A stretch of 15,809 nt of DNA from Chloroflexota bacterium (GTDB taxonomy: Bacteria > Chloroflexota > Anaerolineae > Anaerolineales > UBA4823), in NCBI GenBank assembly GCA_023395675.1, contig JAEWYL010000003.1, positions 1-15,809 of the forward strand, given 5' to 3'. Positions 13,814 through 15,809 of this stretch are shown here, piece by piece; the first letter of the stretch is position 1, and each line of letters starts with the position of its first letter. Below the pieces are notes generated by a model that saw nothing but the letters and a program-made list of their open reading frames with translations, had not been told where the DNA came from and ran no database searches. The position numbers were made by a program, and so were the translations under genes.

Positions 13814-14839
13814 CTACCGCATCTGGTAAATGCTGATCGTCGGGAGCTGGCCGAACAGGCTGATCTCGATTTGAGAGACCTTTTCCCCGTGCCTGAATGC
13901 TAAGAGCTGGGGCAGGTTGGTCAGAGCAGCCACCCGCCCGTCTTTCGCCAGCACCCGCTCGATCTCCATGCAGGCCCGGGTGTAGAATGCGCCGGCCGCC
14001 TCATCCATTTCCACCTGCCTGCCCCAGGGAAAATTCGTCACCACCCGGGAAACCGAGGCGCTCTCCAGGGGAAGATTCCGGGCGTCCCACAGCCCCAGAC
14101 CGGGGTTGGCGCCGGCCCTGGCGGCGTTGGCCCGCGCGGCCGCCAGAGCCTGCGGGTCATAATCCCCACCGCATGCCGTGATTCCGGACAGCGAAGCCTC
14201 GACCAGGATCGTCCCTGCCCCGCAGAAGGGGTCCAACAATTGGTCCCCGGGGGCTGTCCCGCAGCTGAAGAGCATCGCAGCGGCAACGCTGGGCTTCAGG
14301 GAGCCGGGCAGGTTATCTTGCTTGTATTGGCGGCGGTGAAGCGCGTAGGCCCCCAGCCGCACTCCCACGGAGGCGGTTTCTCCCTCGATAAAGACGCGGA
14401 TATTCACCTGGGATTCGTCTTCGTCCACGTAGTGCCAGCCATAGCGGGCGTTTATCCCGGCAGCTACGGCATGCTTGATTTCATCCATGCTGTAGTTGCG
14501 CCGGCCGACAAAGTTGGCTGTAACCGAGAAGGGGGGAGCGGCATCCAGGGGGCGCACGCGCTCGATTACGTTCAAAGCTGGAGGCAGGTCCAGCTCACCG
14601 GATAACTCGGTCAGGCGGGCCAGTACGCTGCGCTGGTGATGGACGTCCTCCCAGGTCGCCAGGTGGATGAAGACATCATCCACCGTGCGCAGCCTGAGCA
14701 GCCCGGAAGGGTGGCCGCGGTACCCTGCCAGGACGCGCCGGTAAGCCACCTCAGTGGCCTGGACCCCAGCGAGGCGCTGCAGCTCGCTGGCGCTAAGCGC
14801 CTCCAATCCCCGATTTGTGACGGCGAAGATTTCGACCAT
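13814..14839 (-). CDS. THUMP-domain SAM-dependent RNA methyltransferase (TrmN/Trm14-like)
   Basis: The 341-residue protein combines an N-terminal ferredoxin-like/THUMP region (about 1-165) with a Rossmann methyltransferase of the UPF0020 group. The linking motif LHRRQYK...GSLKPSVAAAML (167-190) is typical. SAM motif I is DPFCGAGTILVEA (203-215), the acidic residue after strand 2 is D226 (GGDYDP), and catalytic motif IV reads TNFPWG (268-273), where N-P-P-[YF] is common. Relatives make N2-methylguanosine in tRNA (TrmN/Trm14, position 6) or in 23S rRNA; the length and single catalytic domain favour the tRNA enzyme. The protein is cytosolic. ATG 14839 follows a TATAAT by only 7 bases, so the message is probably leaderless. 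It is convergent with the propeller gene and functionally unrelated to it. Confidence 0.85.
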   Translation of the reverse strand: MVEIFAVTNRGLEALSASELQRLAGVQATEVAYRRVLAGYRGHPSGLLRLRTVDDVFIHLATWEDVHHQRSVLARLTELSGELDLPPALNVIERVRPLDAAPPFSVTANFVGRRNYSMDEIKHAVAAGINARYGWHYVDEDESQVNIRVFIEGETASVGVRLGAYALHRRQYKQDNLPGSLKPSVAAAMLFSCGTAPGDQLLDPFCGAGTILVEASLSGITACGGDYDPQALAAARANAARAGANPGLGLWDARNLPLESASVSRVVTNFPWGRQVEMDEAAGAFYTRACMEIERVLAKDGRVAALTNLPQLLAFRHGEKVSQIEISLFGQLPTISIYQMR

Positions 14840-14846
14840 TTCCCCG

Positions 14847-14852
14847 ATTATA
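14847..14852 (-). promoter_or_regulatory. -10 element of the methyltransferase gene
   Basis: TATAAT reads on the - strand, ending 7 bases before ATG 14839. Normal spacing to the transcription start puts the first base of the mRNA at or next to the A of the start codon, and no Shine-Dalgarno exists. TTGAGC lies about 15 bases upstream as a sub-optimal -35. Confidence 0.6.
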
Positions 14853-14983
14853 GCCTGAGACGGTGGCGCTCAAGATCTTAACACCAGGGATAAGACAAGG
14901 GCGGTCGAGCGGCCTGCACTAGGTCTCCCGAACACCCTGTTTTCCACCTCCTGAGGCGAGGATGAACAGCTTCGTCGCCGTTG

Positions 14984-14989
14984 TATAAT
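14984..14989 (+). promoter_or_regulatory. -10 element of the zinc-ribbon gene
   Basis: TTGTATAATG contains a consensus TATAAT. The best -35 is TGAACA at 14963-14968 with a short 15-base spacer. Transcription would begin near 14996, giving a leader of about 127 bases before the start at 15123. Of the 283-base gap between the methyltransferase and zinc-ribbon genes, the stretch 14853-14962 shows nothing else that I can support. Confidence 0.5.
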
Positions 14990-14997
14990 GTCTGCCT

Positions 14998-15034
14998 GCG
15001 CGCTCTCCTTCCGGGCTACCGGCAGAGAGCGCGC
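14998..15034 (+). promoter_or_regulatory. 10-bp hairpin at the 5' end of the zinc-ribbon leader
   Basis: GCGCGCTCTC (14998-15007) pairs perfectly with GAGAGCGCGC (15025-15034). The 17-base loop contains CCGG twice. It begins 9 bases after the predicted -10, so it would be at the very 5' end of the mRNA, where it could protect the transcript or act as a control structure. A DNA-binding palindrome at the transcription start is the alternative. Confidence 0.5.
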
Positions 15035-15122
15035 CGAGCTGGAACAGCGCCGGCAGGCGAAAGCAGTTTACCGAAGCCGCCGCCTCATTCAAAAATTTAC
15101 TGGTTCTGAGAAGGGAGAAGGG

Positions 15123-15380
15123 ATGAAGTGCCCGGTATGCAACGTTAACCTGATCATGTCCGACCGGCAGGGGGTGGAGATTGATTACTGCCCTCAGTGC
15201 CGCGGCGTATGGCTGGATCGCGGTGAGCTCGATAAAATCATTGACCGCTCCGCCACCTGGTCGAACAGGAATGACGATGACGATTATCGAAAACGGGAGG
15301 AGCCCTACAAGCGCGGGGACGACGATTACCGCCGTAAGCGCCGCAAATCGTTCCTGGGCGAGCTCTTTGATTTTGATTAG
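15123..15380 (+). CDS. small zinc-ribbon protein (zf-TFIIB type)
   Basis: This 85-residue soluble protein has one zinc ribbon at its N-terminus: CPVC (3-6) and CPQC (23-26), followed by RGVWLDRGELDKII (27-40), the signature of the small 'transcription factor zinc-finger' proteins (COG3809 type). The remainder (45-85) is low-complexity and highly charged (DDDDYRKRE, YKRGDDDYRRKRRK), ending in the acidic, aromatic FLGELFDFD. Role in the cell is not established; nucleic-acid or protein binding is plausible. ATG 15123 is chosen because GGAG (15114-15117) lies 5 bases upstream; the same frame is open to 14988, but that ATG is part of the -10 element. It has its own terminator, so it is probably monocistronic. 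Confidence 0.88.
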   Translation: MKCPVCNVNLIMSDRQGVEIDYCPQCRGVWLDRGELDKIIDRSATWSNRNDDDDYRKREEPYKRGDDDYRRKRRKSFLGELFDFD

Positions 15381-15413
15381 CGGTTTCGGATCGAGAAGAG
15401 ATTCAGTGAATGC

Positions 15414-15452
15414 AAGCTGCGGGGTCGAGAATCGCTCGACCCCGCAGCTTTT
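15414..15452 (+). terminator. rho-independent terminator after the zinc-ribbon gene
   Basis: A 16-bp perfect stem (15414-15429 with 15435-15450, core GCTGCGGGGTCGAG) closes a 5-base loop and runs into TTTT (15449-15452) on the + strand. It starts 33 bases after the zinc-ribbon stop. It also lies downstream of the convergent ZIP gene, but only a weak T tract exists in that direction. Confidence 0.9.
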
Positions 15453-15486
15453 AATCAAGAACTCTTCCTGTGTGCAGATGAAACCG

Positions 15487-15809
15487 TCACTTAATAAGCA
15501 GCCCGGTTACCCAGAGCAGGAGCATCCCCGCCATGATCTCCGTGAATACGGTCAGCGGCATGGCCTCCCGGGCTGTATCCTTGTGGATCAGCTTGGCGAT
15601 CTCGTAGACGACCTCAAAAATCGCCCCGGTCCCAACCGCCAGAAAGAGCACTGCCAGGGTGGGGGAGGGCGAGAAGCCGCCAATCCAGGCGCCAACAATT
15701 GCGGGCGCGCCGCCCAAAAGGCCAAGCAGCGCCAAGTTGGCGAAGCCGGGCCGGTCTCGGAGCACCGGGGCAATAATCCCTAAACCCTCGGTGATATTCT
15801 GGATGATAA
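15487..15809 (-). CDS. ZIP-family metal transporter, C-terminal part (5' end cut by window)
   Basis: The frame is open to the window edge, so only the last about 106 residues are present. The visible part starts near IIQNITEGLGIIAPV, the conserved TM4 motif of ZIP (Zrt/Irt-like) divalent-metal transporters. Next come LLGLLGGAPAIVGAWIGGF (TM5 region), LFLAVGTGAIFEVVYEIAKL (TM7 region) and a last helix (FTEIMAGMLLLWVTGLLI). ZIP proteins move Zn, Fe or Mn into the cytoplasm. The TM4 motif normally begins H-N; here it is Q-N (codon at 15801-15799). A GTG at 15765 is inside the conserved domain and is not the true start. The gene is convergent with the zinc-ribbon gene. Confidence 0.82.
   Translation of the reverse strand, partial: IIQNITEGLGIIAPVLRDRPGFANLALLGLLGGAPAIVGAWIGGFSPSPTLAVLFLAVGTGAIFEVVYEIAKLIHKDTAREAMPLTVFTEIMAGMLLLWVTGLLIK

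Noticed and set aside
13741..13830. A tRNA or tRNA fragment suggested by GGGTTCGAACCC
   Set aside because: It resembles a T-arm, but the 5-bp stem positions do not pair, no acceptor or anticodon arm is present, and the 3' side is the coding end of the methyltransferase.
14895..14945. D-arm-like GGTCGAGCGGCC suggesting a tRNA
   Set aside because: No matching anticodon arm or T-arm follows and no acceptor stem could be formed.
14988..15122. Longer zinc-ribbon protein starting at ATG 14988
   Set aside because: The ATG belongs to the TATAAT -10 element, whereas ATG 15123 has a good Shine-Dalgarno and starts directly at the CPVC motif.

Overview
The window is GC-rich, gene-dense bacterial DNA. 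Gene content is most like a free-living, non-proteobacterial lineage such as Chloroflexota (Anaerolineae-type). That placement is an inference from gene style: a NagA/ROK/TalC-like sugar cluster, a PadR-led membrane-protein operon and a 'LYPRRF' permease-prefix-like N-terminus. It does not rest on a marker gene. A 41-base pure C run at the left edge suggests that this is the end of an assembled contig.

Region 1 (68-7591) looks like a sugar or amino-sugar catabolic cluster. On the + strand it runs nagA (GlcNAc-6-P deacetylase), a ROK-family repressor, a TalC/FSA-type transaldolase-like aldolase, a 162-nt structured gap, an enlarged triosephosphate-isomerase-like protein, a LarA-like (nickel-pincer lactate racemase superfamily) protein, and a UPF0309-type SIS sugar isomerase. 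A divergent NagB-like protein lies convergent to these on the - strand. NagA, NagB-like, aldolase and TIM-like proteins would together lead an acetylated hexosamine phosphate to trioses. However, the NagB-like protein lacks the usual phosphate loop and one catalytic Asp, the LarA-like protein has Asn where the second catalytic His is expected, and the TIM-like protein carries an insertion. The true substrate is therefore probably not plain GlcNAc-6-P. This is the best candidate for an undescribed pathway in the window.

Region 2 (7592-8588) is an AT-rich divergent control region with a 25-bp imperfect palindrome between the NagB-like gene and a 10-TM EamA/DMT exporter-type permease.

Region 3 (8585-13742) is a tightly packed operon behind a near-consensus sigma-70 promoter: a PadR regulator followed by three uncharacterised membrane proteins. 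The first and third share a homologous module (two TM helices, then a pilin-like extracytoplasmic domain with two matching cysteines). The third adds a C-terminal beta-propeller. This is a second candidate for something undescribed, perhaps an envelope-sensing or surface module.

Region 4 (13743-15809) holds a THUMP-domain RNA methyltransferase (- strand, apparently leaderless), a small zinc-ribbon protein (+) with a hairpin in its predicted leader and a strong terminator, and the 3' part of a ZIP-family metal transporter (-) cut by the window edge. No rRNA, tRNA, CRISPR array, insertion sequence or phage gene was recognised.
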